A DNA stretch of 64,000 bases from Calendula officinalis (taxonomy: Eukaryota; Streptophyta; Magnoliopsida; Asterales; Asteraceae), in NCBI GenBank assembly GCA_963853835.1, contig OY970822.1:17919501-17983500 (forward strand), written 5' to 3'. A model generated the notes under the pieces. The model saw only the letters and a program-made list of their open reading frames with translations, searched no databases and was not told the origin of the DNA. Shown one piece after another: positions 1 through 11,414 of the stretch. The stretch's first letter is position 1, and each line of letters starts with the position of its first letter. Both the position numbers and the translations under genes were made by a program.

Positions 1-685
1 GTTATGCACATGCATATATAAAAATGTATGTATCATTGGCTTCACCTTTAAAAGGAATACATCTAGCGTTAGTATACCAAAAGCAAATTAGTGTTTTAAA
101 AGGAATTCTGGTTATAAAGAATTTTGTTGGTCATTTCCGAATCTTCTCTATGAAGTATTTGGGAAGGATTGAACGCGTAACATTTAAGGAAAAAACAATT
201 ACCACAGGCTTTTGGTAAAACCATACGGTATACCAAAAGCAAATTTCACTCTTAATTAAGAGAAGGAAAAGGAATAAAAGAAAGTTGTAGGTCCTTAAAT
301 TAGGGAAGAGTTGATGCAATTAGCCAATTAGAGCTCAAATCCAGGGGCTTTTTAAAAGGTTATTTCTATCGCTACCATCTTAAAATTTGATTAAACTTAT
401 AATTGACATGATTATTGGCCTCATAATTTAAACTCATATTAAGACTTCACATAATCAATGACACGTATCTTAATCTACATCTATTATTTCTTGTTTCACA
501 CCTTCGCGTTGAAGTATATAGCGAACGGGTCGTTGGCCTATCAGCCTCCAAAATGATTGTGGGTTCAAGTATCATTTGGTGTTTACGAAACAAAAACAAT
601 GAAGTAATTATGTGTCATATCATAACCTTATTTCACCATGCATGTTAATGAAATGATTTATAAGTGATGACGATTTAACATACAG
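1..685. other. Upstream/intronic DNA of the USP-like gene
   Basis: No exon is recognisable here. A splice acceptor (tacag at 681-685) precedes the first recognisable exon of the USP-like gene, so this stretch is most simply the 3' part of a long first intron, with the first exon to the left of the window. It is AT-rich, and the short open frames in it have no family resemblance that I can see. Confidence 0.5.
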
Positions 686-1257
686 TGGGAAAATTACCAA
701 TAAATCAAGCAAACCCAGAGCAGAAAGAAAGCTACGTGATTCAAGAAAGAAGAAAACGGAGTGAATACCTCCAAAAGTTTCTTTCCTTGTGCTCTTCCTC
801 AAAGGTTCAGGTTGAAACCGTGCTTATCGAAAGTGACATGGAGGCAAAAGCCATTTTGGACCTCATTCCGATTCTAAACATAAGAAAACTCGTCTTAGGT
901 GCCACCAAGTCAAACCTAAGGTAAGGTATCTTTCAGTTTCTATTAATTTAATACTTTATAATAATAATAATAATAATAATCCATCCATCTTGCTTTCACA
1001 GGAAACTCAAGAGTAGTAGCAAGAAAGGTGGAGGTGGGACTCTTGAACAAATTGTCCATAATGCCCCTAAGTTTTGTCAAGTCAAAGTCATATGTGAAGG
1101 AAAAGAGGTTTCACTGCAAGAAGATTTGACCAGCGAGCCACAATCTCCATCCTCAGCTGCACCATCTACACGTGACACTAACTTCAATACCCAAAAACAA
1201 CCTGTGCAAGATGATAACACAAATGGTTCTGTGAATTGCAGCTGCTTCAAGCTCTGA
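686..1257 (+). CDS. USP-like (adenine nucleotide alpha-hydrolase-like) protein, 3' exons only
   Basis: Two exons are visible, 686-920 and 1002-1257, joined by an intron with GTAAGG donor and CAG acceptor. Together they encode about 162 C-terminal residues ending ...NCSCFKL. Motifs fit the plant universal-stress-protein-like family: VGKLPxNQ at the exon start, an ERRKRSEYLQKF helix, IRKLVLGATKSNLRK (nucleotide-loop region) and QVKVICEGKEV. The exon begins in phase 1 (split codon N|TG), as expected if an upstream exon carries the N-terminal part of the domain. That exon is not in the window, so this is a partial gene; loss of the N-terminus is possible. Family members of this kind include Arabidopsis root-hair and stress USP-like proteins; the ligand and role are not shown by the sequence. 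The C-terminal tail (Ser/Pro-rich, then Cys-Ser-Cys) is variable in the family. The gene ends about 300 bp from the convergent kinase gene. Confidence 0.75.
959..980. repeat. (AAT)n microsatellite in USP-like intron
   Basis: Seven consecutive AAT-type units lie in the intron between the two visible USP-like exons. Expected to vary in length between individuals. Confidence 0.9.
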
Positions 1258-1554
1258 AATCTCAATCTGAATCTATAGTTTGTAATATTATTTATACATT
1301 TATTAAAAGTTTGTAATCTGAAAAACATAACCTTATTGCTGGAAACATGTTCAAAAACAATAAACAAAGTTGTAGTTGATTTTATATGTTAATAATATCT
1401 TCCATGAATTTGAGAAAAGACATGATGCAATTAATGCGACAACAGCAGACAATTACAGCTCACAAATGTCATGTAATTGATCCAAGAAAAATACAACCAC
1501 CTTCCATTCATTACATAGAACAAACAAACCGAACCACAAATTCATACCAACTAT

Positions 1555-3232
1555 TTAGAAGAAATCAAACTCCAAGTAATTATCTGCACCTTTTGGATTT
1601 GAAGCAGCCACAGGGGAGGGTATATTAGTCTTTTCAGCAGTAGAAGCAACAGGAGCAGAAAACCGTTCAAATTCAACGGGCTTTGGTACATCTGGCGGTG
1701 TAGCACAACGAATTAAAGCCCAATTAACACCTTCAAAGAACGGGTGTTGTTTAATCTCGGTAGCTCCACGTTTATAAGCCAACCGATGTTGTGGCTCTTT
1801 TACCAATAAACCCCTGATCAAATCTCTAGCAGAAAAACTGACAGCTGGCGATTCAGGAAACCGCAAAGGCTGGCCCACAACATTAAACAAAGTGGCCCGA
1901 TTACCCGACCCTTTAAACGGTGTTCTACCGAATAACAGCTCGTATAAAAAAATTCCAAAAGTCCACCAATCAACAGCACTACCATGACCTTCACCTTTGA
2001 TAATCTCGGGAGCTAAATACTCGTGGGTCCCAACAAACGACATGGACCGAGCACTAGTGGGCTCAGCCATGAGTTCGGGTAACGGGCTAACTTGGTTCCC
2101 GATATCTTTATTAACTTTGTTTTTTCTTTCTTTTTTGGATTTGCTTGAGAAGAAACGAGGTGAGAAACAAGATGTGGGGACCACACATGACGGTTGGATA
2201 CACGATGGTTCAATGCAAGATGGTTGTGCACAATAAAGGGTGTTTTTACGTAGGGGTTCAGAGTCGATTGATGATGATTTTACTAAAGTTGGACTAACTG
2301 AACAACGAAGAGAAAGATCGAAATCTGAAAGCATTATGTGTCCGTCTTCACGTACCAAAACGTTTTCGGGTTTTAGATCGCGATAAACGATCCCGAGCAT
2401 GTGTAGATATTCCATGGCTAACAGCACCTCAGCTACATAAAATCTGCAAAAAAAATAATTAAATAATGTTTCGTGACACTTTTGAAATAATTAATAGAAA
2501 AGATGGTTACTTGACAGCTTGTTCGGTAAAATGTTTTCCAGGCTGTCGTTGCCTAAGAGTATGCAAATCGCCACCTGGACAAAACTCCATAACCAAACAC
2601 GAGAATTTATCAGTTTCAAAATGCGTATAAAGTGATGGAAGAAATGGGTGATCCAAAGACTGCAAAATTTCTCTTTCTGTTTGAGCTCTAAGAAGCTTCT
2701 TACGGCTAGCTAACGATGCTTTATCCATAACTTTCATTGCAAAATACGCTTTTGTCCCGGTTAACTCAGCCAGATAAACACTCCCGATATCACCACACCC
2801 TAATCTTTTCAACAACCTAAAATGGGTCAAACCCAACGACCCGTCTCGTGCACGGACTACTTGAATTGCTTCCCACCTTGTGTCATTTGATTTATGTGGT
2901 TTGTTGATACTGCTACTGAAACTACTACAACTGCTTTCATCACTCACGTTGCTGCTTGTACTTCCTCTACACATACTACTTTTTGAACTTTCAACTAAAG
3001 CACTCCCGCTTGTTTTTCCATCTGAAACCGAACTGTTCTTCACACTTGCTTTTTCAGTTGTTTTCTTTTCTTCATCCACCGGGGGTATTTCTGTCTTTAG
3101 TTCGGTGACTAGACTTGTTTCTGATAGTTTTGAAGCAAGTTTAGCTTCCAAATCATCTCCAAGAGCATGTTTTGTGGTGATTTGTCCCAATTTTGGTTGT
3201 GCCATAGGCGTACCACGAGTTTTTGAGGCCAT
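1555..3232 (-). CDS. D6PK: D6PK-type AGC VIII protein kinase
   Basis: Exon 1 is 3232-2511 and exon 2 is 2443-1555. The 67-bp intron has a GTAACC donor and TTTGCAG acceptor; the spliced length is 1,611 nt, 536 residues. The N-terminus (about 1-135) is Ser/Lys-rich and probably disordered. The kinase domain follows: glycine loop GCGDIG (145-150), ATP lysine in AMK (K167), catalytic YRDLKPEN (D263), DFD in place of DFG (281-283), and APE (385-387). An insertion of about 90 residues between DFD and APE holds repeated PSC motifs and the basic stretch KSKKERKNK. The C-terminus ends YLEFDFF, a hydrophobic motif. DFD, the insertion and this tail define plant AGC VIII kinases, and the PSC/polybasic insert matches the D6 protein kinase group, plasma-membrane kinases that phosphorylate PIN auxin exporters. 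The auxin role is inferred from family. Every catalytic motif is present and the frame is clean. A 5'-leader intron is likely. Confidence 0.93.
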
Positions 3233-4189
3233 TGGGTGATTAGTAGATGCTGTTTATTATACTAATCACGATTGAGAAATCTATTCAGGAAAAAACCTTC
3301 TCATGATGTTAAGGATTTCAATTAAGAAAACCTAATTCCCAGCTCTGTGAACGCAATGTCATGAAGATCAGAATTTGTAAGTAAATTAAAATCGATATAA
3401 GTAATAAATTAGGGAATTTTAGTAGCAAATGATAGGGAGTAAAAAGAAACAAAAAGGAAAACTTAGATCGAAAGCAATAGACAGAGTTGTTGACTACAGA
3501 AACAAACCCCAAGTTGCAAGTTTTCACAAACAGCAAACCAAAACCTAATTTATGACTCAGATCTTACCATAACAATAAAAAAAATCAGTCATGCAACTGA
3601 AAAGTACCAAAAATGTTTGAAACAAATCGATAGAGAAATCCGAATTTAAATCCTGAAAAACGAAAGAATAAAAAAGCCAGTTTACACAAATTGGAAGGAC
3701 CACCAGCAAAAAGTTGAAAAATGGTCAATCGAATCCGGAATTTAACAAATGCACTTGTTAATTACATCGAATCAATTAACAAACATGTAACTAGGTTTTA
3801 ATTAATGAATTAAAACAAAGTAACGCCATGAACACACAGATCCAACGAAATCTAGATGCAAAAAAGCAAATCAATTAAATAAAATAGAAAAGGTAAGAAG
3901 AAAAACCTAGAATTGAAAGAATCTGGTCCACTGAAGCAGCAAAAAGGAAGCAACAAGCACTCTTGTTCATAGCATGCTGATAATACCTCCTGTGAAAAGA
4001 TTTGAGAGAGAGAGAGTATGGGGAAAGTGATGCTTAAGAGAGAGAGTGATAAAAATTTAACTGGGCTTTAAGACAATGAGGCAAATAGGTGTCCAAACAA
4101 AAAACAAAAAGCTCTTTTATTTTCTTTTTTCCTTATTTATTTATCTTTTTGAAAAACATCAACCAATAATTTTGCTTAAAGTTCAAATA
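3233..4189 (-). promoter_or_regulatory. 5' leader and promoter of the D6PK-type gene
   Basis: No coding sequence is seen. Read on the minus strand, CT-rich stretches (CTCTCTCTC around 4004-4014 and 4038-4048) look like a plant 5' UTR. A donor-like CTAG|GTTTTT lies at 3907/3906, and acceptor-like sites (CTGAATAG, AAACAG) lie 10-60 bp before the ATG. A leader intron of about 0.65 kb is therefore likely but not proven. Confidence 0.45.
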
Positions 4190-4190
4190 C

Positions 4191-4503
4191 TTACTCTGAT
4201 TTAAAATAAGTGTTAAAATTTTTTTTAAAAATGATTCAAAATAAGTGATACACTTTTATAAATTATCTTATTTGACAAAAAATAGTATAACTCTCACCCA
4301 CTAACTATCTATTTTAATAAAGTGAAATGAAATTTTTACCCTTAATTTTTACTTTTAAACATCATTAATCTCACTTTATTCAAAATGTGTAGGATTACTT
4401 CTCCACTAATAATCCAATTAATCTAATTTGACCATCTTATGATTTTTACCTCAAAAACCGGGAGATATAAAGTGTATCACTTATTTTGAATCGGAGGAAA
4501 TAA
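4191..4503. mobile_element. Degenerate Stowaway/mariner-like MITE
   Basis: The left end TACTCTGATTTAAAATAAGTG and the reverse complement of the right end (TTTCCTCCGATTCAAAATAAG) share the GATTYAAAATAAGTG core. A TA dinucleotide lies at both outer ends. The body is AT-rich and non-coding, with an inner extra copy of the AAAATAAGTGATACACTT motif. Ends of the CTCCGAT-type with TA targets are typical of Stowaway/mariner MITEs. The match is imperfect, so this is an old copy. Confidence 0.45.
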
Positions 4504-7364
4504 TAATATTTTTTATATCACAACTTTTATTTCATCATAACTATTATTTAATATAATTATATACTTAATGTAAAATTGGAAATTTATGACGTATAAACTA
4601 AAAGTTTTAATGTAAAAATCAACATGATAGACTTATGCTACACCAACAATACTACACAAGCACTCATCCATGGTAAATTACCAATTCACCCTTCAACCTG
4701 TCTACTTCACTAGATTTCAACTTCAGTCTTTGCTCTTCCAATCATATACTACAACTTGTTTACTCTTTTACACAGATACATACCAAAATGAAAATAAAAG
4801 GCTCCTAACTTTTTGGGGGTCAAAGTTCAATTTTTACACAACTTTGACTACATACTATTTATGTATGATAGATTGATTGATACATACACATTCAGTAATT
4901 ATTGTCCTTGTTATTCTCCACTCATCTCTCTCTATCTCTCTCTCATGGAAATAGAAATTCTACTTGCATCAAATGTTATCTTGTAGAAATCTTACATCAA
5001 GTCTTATCTTATTGTTTCAATAAAAGCTTACATTCACCCTTATTTTAGAAATTTAAACCATACTCCTATCATGGATAACAAATTTAACGTGTTGTGAGGA
5101 AATATAAAAATCGAATTATCAATAAGGAAGAGTAGTGTATGTAGGAGTTTTTTTCTTTTGCCGGAAAGAAGGTGATAAGACCCGTGCCAACGACACGTCT
5201 GTAAGTCCCGTCGTGGGTTTTTTTTGGCCGTCGCCTCACGACGCCGTTGGCACGGCCGCGTCGTGGGTGCCGTCGTTGGAGGTGCATCTTGGTGAGGACG
5301 GATCCGGCTGGCGTCGTTGGTGCAGAGGAAGAAGTGAGGGGGAGAGAGGAAGGGGAAGAGAGAGAGAGGGGGGTTTTGGGAGTTATACTTTGTGGATAAA
5401 AACTTGTACATTTTGTATATATTTTAATATAAAATCCTTTTTTCTCTGTTTTCTTCTTTTTTTTTTAATTTAAAACTTTATTTTATATATTTGTTTTAAT
5501 AGGTATAATATATTATTTTTGTTTAAAAAATTTATATTTTTTTATTTATTAAATTTTAATTAAAAATGATGATGTGGAAAAAATATGTTAGTGATGGGTT
5601 AGTGATGGATTATGGTTGGCACGACCGTGTCAGTAGCGTGTCAGTAAAGATGAGATGACGTGGCGTTACTGACGGATTTACTAACGCGTCACACTTGGTA
5701 AAGACCTAAATTCAAGTTTTCCTAAAAAATGGTTGAGATAAATGTCATCACCTAAAAAGGGGCGACTAATTCATTTTTTATCAAAAAGTGGACGAATTAC
5801 CTTTTCTTCAGGTAGCCGGTCACCAATTAATTTTACCTTGGTTGAGTTGGACCATAGTTGCTAACTTGGCGACCACCAACTCTCCAGACTCCGGTGACCA
5901 CCAAATTTTCCGGCAACGACCACATTGTGTCCATCTAAAGTGTATCTATATGCTTATGGATAAGAGGTTAGATAATGACTAAAGATGCTAACAAATTAGA
6001 GGAAATAAAAAAAACTTGAGCAGGTCACAAATTTGATACAATTTTCGACCACGGGGATAATTTTTTACGATATTGCAGTTTGCACCTATACACCACATGG
6101 AATTCAGCTTTTATGCAAGATTCTTAAAATAATAGAATTATGGACAAAATCAAACAAAACACAATTAAGGAATTGATAATATGAACACAGCTATAAAACC
6201 AATTAACATGTGATCAGGTCACTTTTATTTATCATTGACCGCCTTATTGCAACCTATTTGACCTGCTGTGCACAAGTTTATGACTTGCTATTACTTATAC
6301 ATAGTTAGACGACAACTTATGTTAGGATTTAAAACATTATGGAATCGACATGACAAAGTGGGGACTTGGGCACTCGGTGGTCCGTGGAGTAGGCTGGGGA
6401 GCTCTTGGTGCGACCTACATGGCTACATGGCTATGGCTATATATATGTATACATGCCAACCTAATTAAGTGAGGGGACCTAATTAATTGCAATAGAGTTT
6501 GTTTGATCTATTACAAAATACAACTGGTCCTAAGCTAGTACGAAAGCAATTAAATTGGAACATTAAAACACTACATGTGAGGTTAGAGACAAAAAAAAAT
6601 ACCATATTAACCTCTACTCGTATACAAAAACTAAACTCATAACCATCGCTCTTTGACATACCCTAGACGAGAAAGCGACACTAGCGTTTGGTGGATGTTA
6701 CTATTATGTTATACCTAAATACATTTACCAAATTAGTTACTAAAACCCCTCCCAACAATAACATCTTCTTTCCATTTATCACTTTTAACACTTCAGTGAG
6801 TCTGCACTTCTAGACCAACACATACATGTCAACATTACTCTTTCATTTCTTTTATCAGTTTACGTTATTTACATATAAAATAATACATGCCCACCACTTT
6901 CGTCACTTCTCCGTTGGTCAATAAAAGAACTCCCAACCGACCACCCAAGTGACTAGCCCATGCCAATGGTGTCAAATAATATATAGACGAGCATATTTTG
7001 AAACTGACGAACACATTGGCTATGCCTAACTAATGCATGCAACCTTTAATGTAATATAGTCCAAATAGAAGTGACCAAAAACAAATGAAGTTTGGAAAAT
7101 GTTTTTATTTTTGTGGCCATTGTTTTGTCACCACTTAGTTGTCCAAGACATCTTGTTCATGTCACTATCGTCCCTGCTGGTTGGTTGTCAAAACTAAACA
7201 ATAATTTAAGAGTTGTGCTCGTTGAGTGTGGGACCTACAACACCTCACCGCACCTCACCTCACCTCCCTTGGTCCATAGACTTAATTTGGCTAGTTGAAC
7301 TAAATTATTAAATGGCGGTTGAATTTATGTCACCAATGGTAGTTCCCACTTAATTTTACTAATG
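4504..7364. other. Gene-poor intergenic DNA
   Basis: I see no gene here. Most of it is AT-rich. The exception is 5135-5380, a GC-rich patch with repeated CGTCGTGG/GTTGGCACG words, echoed at about 5610-5690 (TTGGCACGACCGTGTCAG, GTTACTGACGG). Open frames across the patch on both strands are composition-driven and have no conserved motif. Confidence 0.5.
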
Positions 7365-7374
7365 AATTGAAGTT

Positions 7375-7631
7375 ATTTTTTTTTTTGAAACGGCGAATAA
7401 AATAACGGAAGCCTACTCGCAATTTTTCAGCGAGCACTCCGAGTTCGAGCTCCGCATAAGCGGGCAAACCCAGCCCTAAAGGGATTTCCAAGGAAAATTC
7501 CCCATATGTGCCCGTGTGAGGTATGAGTTAAATTACGTTAATGCAACGCTCACAGAGGGATTCGAACTCACCTGCAGCCCACATAGGTATAAACCCAGTG
7601 CCTCAGACCAGCTAGGCTGGCCATCATTGGC
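7375..7631 (-). mobile_element. tRNA-derived SINE (family A), full-length
   Basis: On the minus strand the element begins near ATGGCCAGCCTAGCTGG. It has a box A-like TAGCTGGTCTGAGG and a box B AGTTCGAATCC about 60 nt further on, then a non-tRNA body, and ends in a run of about 14 A. It is flanked by a perfect 10-bp TSD, AATTGAAGTT (7365-7374 and 7632-7641). A second family member lies at 46236-46553. Pol III boxes, an A tail and a TSD identify a SINE; mobilisation would use a LINE's enzyme. Confidence 0.9.
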
Positions 7632-7641
7632 AATTGAAGTT

Positions 7642-8579
7642 CATTTTAACTTATGAGATTTTGGTATCTGTTTCTTATGACTTTATTTTTTGTTTACAAT
7701 ATTATAACATATATATGCTAGTTATATATGGACTCTATCCTTTTCTTAACATTTTTTTTCCGAAAATCTTTCTGGAAAAAATATCTCTACTTACGGGTAG
7801 AGTTGTTTACATTTTACCTCTCATATACCCTTCCTTTTAAGGTAAGCATCGTTATTGAGCTAGAGTTGATTTTATATAAAGACACAGCTCGATCAGTGAA
7901 TATATGGTGAGTTTTACAGCCCATCAGTATCTTGCAACCTCAAAGAAAAGGTTGGCAATCTTTGTTTATTACGTGGTCCTCACTTCATTTTAGTTTATCT
8001 TTCAACTTTTATCTACAAAACTTATTGTCCACATGATCATCTCCCACGTGGCAGGCTGAGAGTGATCTTTGGGGTCCTGCAGACCCCCTTTTTATAAATT
8101 AATATTGAACTTTGAGTTGACTGTGAGTTGGAGTGGGTGTATATACACACACTAGACACTAGTTTAAGAATCAAAAGAATATATTCCTCAGTTTGCTTAC
8201 TTTGTATCTTGGAAGTTCAAATTTGTATTTACCAGTTTGATGTTCCCAAGCATACCCTTGGTATTATTTAAGTACACCTACTTGTGTTGCTGCTTTGGTA
8301 CAAGGAAAATGATGCTACATGTATATAAACTAATGACAAATCTCATTTCTTACTTTAATCCTATAAGATATAATTTCTTCAAAATATCATTTGGCGGAGT
8401 TTATTTTAAATAATTTCTCTATCTACAGGTAATTTATGTGTGATTGTCTACATTTTACCTTCCATGACCCTCATTTAAATAATCTATATGTTATTGTCTA
8501 CATTTTACCTTACATACCCCTCATTTAAAGGGGGATTATGTATAATTGTTATTGTTGATATCATATTTGCATAACTGTG
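7642..8579. other. Intergenic DNA with old SINE-like tail fragments
   Basis: No gene is seen. The words GTAGAGTTGTTTACATTTTACC (about 7796-7820) and ATTGTCTACATTTTACCTT (8443 and 8493, 50 bp apart) followed by CATACCCCTCATTTAAA and ATTGTTATTGTTG resemble the 3' tails of common plant SINEs. The second site is a partial 50-bp tandem duplication. Assignment is from memory of such tails. Confidence 0.4.
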
Positions 8580-8584
8580 ATATA
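8580..8584. repeat. Target-site duplication ATATA, left copy
   Basis: ATATA directly outside the LTR at 8585 is repeated directly outside the LTR ending at 38298 (38299-38303). A 5-bp TSD is normal for Copia integration and ties the two LTRs to a single insertion event, although the word is low-complexity. Confidence 0.75.
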
Positions 8585-8876
8585 TGAAATGCCTAGAACA
8601 CGCAATCAATCCATTACTTGATTCTTGATGATGATTATGGATGAAACTTGTGAAGAAAGTTTTAGGGTTTTAGTGAGAGAAAGAAGAAAGAGGGAGAGAG
8701 ACAATTGCTGGAAATGATTCTTTGTTAATTGCAAAAGTGAGGAATTAAGGTTTACATCTTGGCTTTTATACCATAACCTTAATTCCTTTAATTAAACCTA
8801 ATTAACTAACTAAACTAATATACAATGTTGCAATCTACCTCCTAGACTATTAATTACAACAATATAAGTCTTAACA
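8585..8876 (-). repeat. 3' LTR of the Copia element
   Basis: 292 bp with TG...CA ends. On the minus strand it begins TGTTAAGACTTATATTG and ends GCATTTCA. It contains a TATAAAA box (8764-8770) and a telo-box-like AAAACCCTAAAA. It is about 97% identical to 38008-38298. Confidence 0.93.
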
Positions 8877-8889
8877 ATCTTCCCCTTTG
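8877..8889 (-). promoter_or_regulatory. Polypurine tract of the Copia element
   Basis: On the minus strand CAAAGGGGAAGAT abuts the start of the 3' LTR, the position of the plus-strand primer in LTR retrotransposons. Confidence 0.8.
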
Positions 8890-11414
8890 TAACAGTAGTC
8901 TAGGTTGCATATCTTTGAAGTCTTCCTTGTTTGTAAAGCTGGAGCTGAGAGTTAAACCGTTATGCAGTTTTGTTGAAAAATCAGCATCAGCTTTTGATGA
9001 TCGGTGTTAGACATACTTTTAATTGACTTTTCAACCAATATAAAGTATTCTAGAAGACTTCAGGCAAATCGACGAAATATAGACCAATAGATAGAGCGGT
9101 TAGCAGCGGAAGTCCTTTCTTGGAGTTGTGGCGTTGTCGATTTGCTGCTGATCCTTGGTTCCTGATATTTGTTGAAGTCGTAGAAGTGCGATATCTTGAT
9201 TTGATTTGGATTTTCTGACTGTTGTTGATAATGTTAGAGTACGGTGATAGAATCCCTTATCTGATGTATTGACTGTTGTTGATAAGAGTGGGGTACAGTC
9301 ATCAGATCCTCTATCAGACATAGTGACTGTTGTTGATAAGAATGGAGTACAGTGATCTGATCTTCGCACAAGAAGGTATCAAGGTAACCCAGGATCACAT
9401 AGATTGCCTGTTAGCACAACAGTTACATAAACTGTGTGACATACGTTCAGTGTTGGCATTGATGTTAACAATGGTAGGATTTCCATTCAATCATCGTGGA
9501 ATACCAATATCTTTGGTATAACTATGAATGTTCCGAAAATATCCCAAAGATATGCTTGGTGGAGTGCCTGTGTCCTAGAGAAATTTAATTCGGTTCTAGA
9601 CTCTATACGTGGACAAACGAAGGCGAGGACTGGAGGTGGGTCCTCTTTTTCAATATCAACAATCTCCAAATGAGATGTCGATAGTAGATGAGGTAATCTC
9701 CGTGATTTTGAAACAAATACTTTTTGTACTTGAGTGGTCAATGAGGGTTGTGCATTGCATCACTGGGTCCATGATGTCTTAATCAGAATGCAACTTATGC
9801 AATCTGATATAGATGAGGTTACCCGGTCTTTTGTTCGGTTTAGGGAGGGTTTTCCGTTTTCTTTAACCCTTTCACACACGCTCCTCACTCAACTCACTTT
9901 TTCATTTTCAACCACACCCTCGTTTTTGTTTTTACCATGTGATAAGCTGATTTGCACCCCATACTTCATACCCCCTCTCAATTTTTTTACCTCAACGCAC
10001 CCCAATCAAGATCCCATGATACTTGATTCTGCTCACCTAGACCCAGGGACCCTCACTTTTTAGTTCCTATATTGTCGGTGGCTCCGGGGAAGATCATGCT
10101 GGGTTTAACAGATCATATGAGTAATTTGAGAGTGGTCTATTATGCTCATGTGCATTTTAATCAGCTTTCAAAAGATGTTGCATTTTAGAAATTCACATGG
10201 ATTTTTCATCGGATTTTGATGTGTTTCCGGTAAAAGTTGTTGCCTGAATAATTGTGGATTTTAAGGCACAACAACTTATTCTTTTAAGGTAACACCGGAC
10301 TCACATAAAGTATCCGTTAGTACACACGGTATGAATCGGTAGTCGTTTGCACAACCGTTGATTCAAATATGTGACATGCGTTTAGAGTTGGCGTGATTTT
10401 AGCTCTAGCAGGATTTCCACTCGATCCTCGTGAAACATCAGATTGTGATACCACTACGAGTGTTCCGATGGATTCACGGAGATCCATATTTGTAGTGCAA
10501 GTGTCCTATATTGGAAGGTTCTTGAGGGTGAGAACTAGACACACTGTGCATACAAAGAGACTTAACCCGGGGCAGGAGGTTATTTTGTTTCAATACCGAC
10601 ATACTCCGAATGAGTAGTCAGTAGCTTTTGTGCTACGTCCCCTAATGAAATGAAAAAAATTCCTGTTGAGAGGAATTTGAGTAGTTGGCGGTGGTGTTCA
10701 TTTGCTTTACTTGGCCAATAAAGTCTAGTGAAACATTCAACGTATGAATGATCACCTGTTAGTATGGTTGCCCGGTTTGGATGCACTCAAAGGTGTGTTT
10801 TCTTAAATTTATCATGTTTTCACATCACCTTTCACTCACCTATTTCTATACCCTAGACGTATACCCTCACATTTACCAGTTGGCAGTAAAATATTTCCCT
10901 GGGAAGGTAAGGCCAGATCTGGCAAACCATGGGAAGGTATGTCTTTTGAAGTAGTAAGTAACGAGAATTAAAAGAATTTGTAATAAACAGATGCTATCTT
11001 TAATAGGGAACTTGTAAAGAGATCGTTTACGGATATTACAACGACTTATAATTAACGTTACAAACATAAAACTTTTTGATTTGGGTAATTTGTTTTGATT
11101 TTCTATATTTCCCCCTAGAAATAATAATTCCCCCCCTAGAATTAATTTTTCTCCCCTTCGACAAAACAAGAGTATGAATGAGTTTTGAGGACGTACCTTA
11201 TACATCATCGGAGGGTTGAAGGAGAGTATTTGCGGTGAAGGTTGGTTGAGCTTTGTGCTTTCTTTTGAGAGTTGGTTCTGAATCTGTTGTGATCAGAAGC
11301 CAATGTTTGGAATGTGGACACTTTTTGACAGGTGAAGTGCCTCCCAGCGATTGATTATTGACGCGGGCCACCCCTCTTGTTTAGTCTTTTGAGAGCAACT
11401 GGTTCGTCAGGCCA
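8890..11414 (-). other. 3' region of the Copia element, decayed
   Basis: This lies between the extra ORF and the polypurine tract. Only short broken frames remain on the minus strand. One (9369-9100) has three copies of a short STTV..SD(K/R)G repeat caused by a tandem DNA repeat of about 55-65 bp (9220-9360). Segments 9374-9640 and 10285-10545 look like diverged direct copies of each other. Several C-rich runs (11112-11160), purine tracts on the minus strand, resemble extra polypurine tracts. No family is recognised. Confidence 0.4.

Noticed and set aside
5040..5473. Open frames on both strands over the GC-rich island
   Set aside because: No motif, no splice context and biased composition; opposite frames both stay open because of GC content.
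7375..7631. tRNA gene
   Set aside because: Box A and B-like words are present, but no cloverleaf stem set follows; the A-tail and TSD identify a SINE.
9734..10063. Plus-strand 109-codon open frame
   Set aside because: Antisense to the decayed Copia 3' region, with no recognisable domain.
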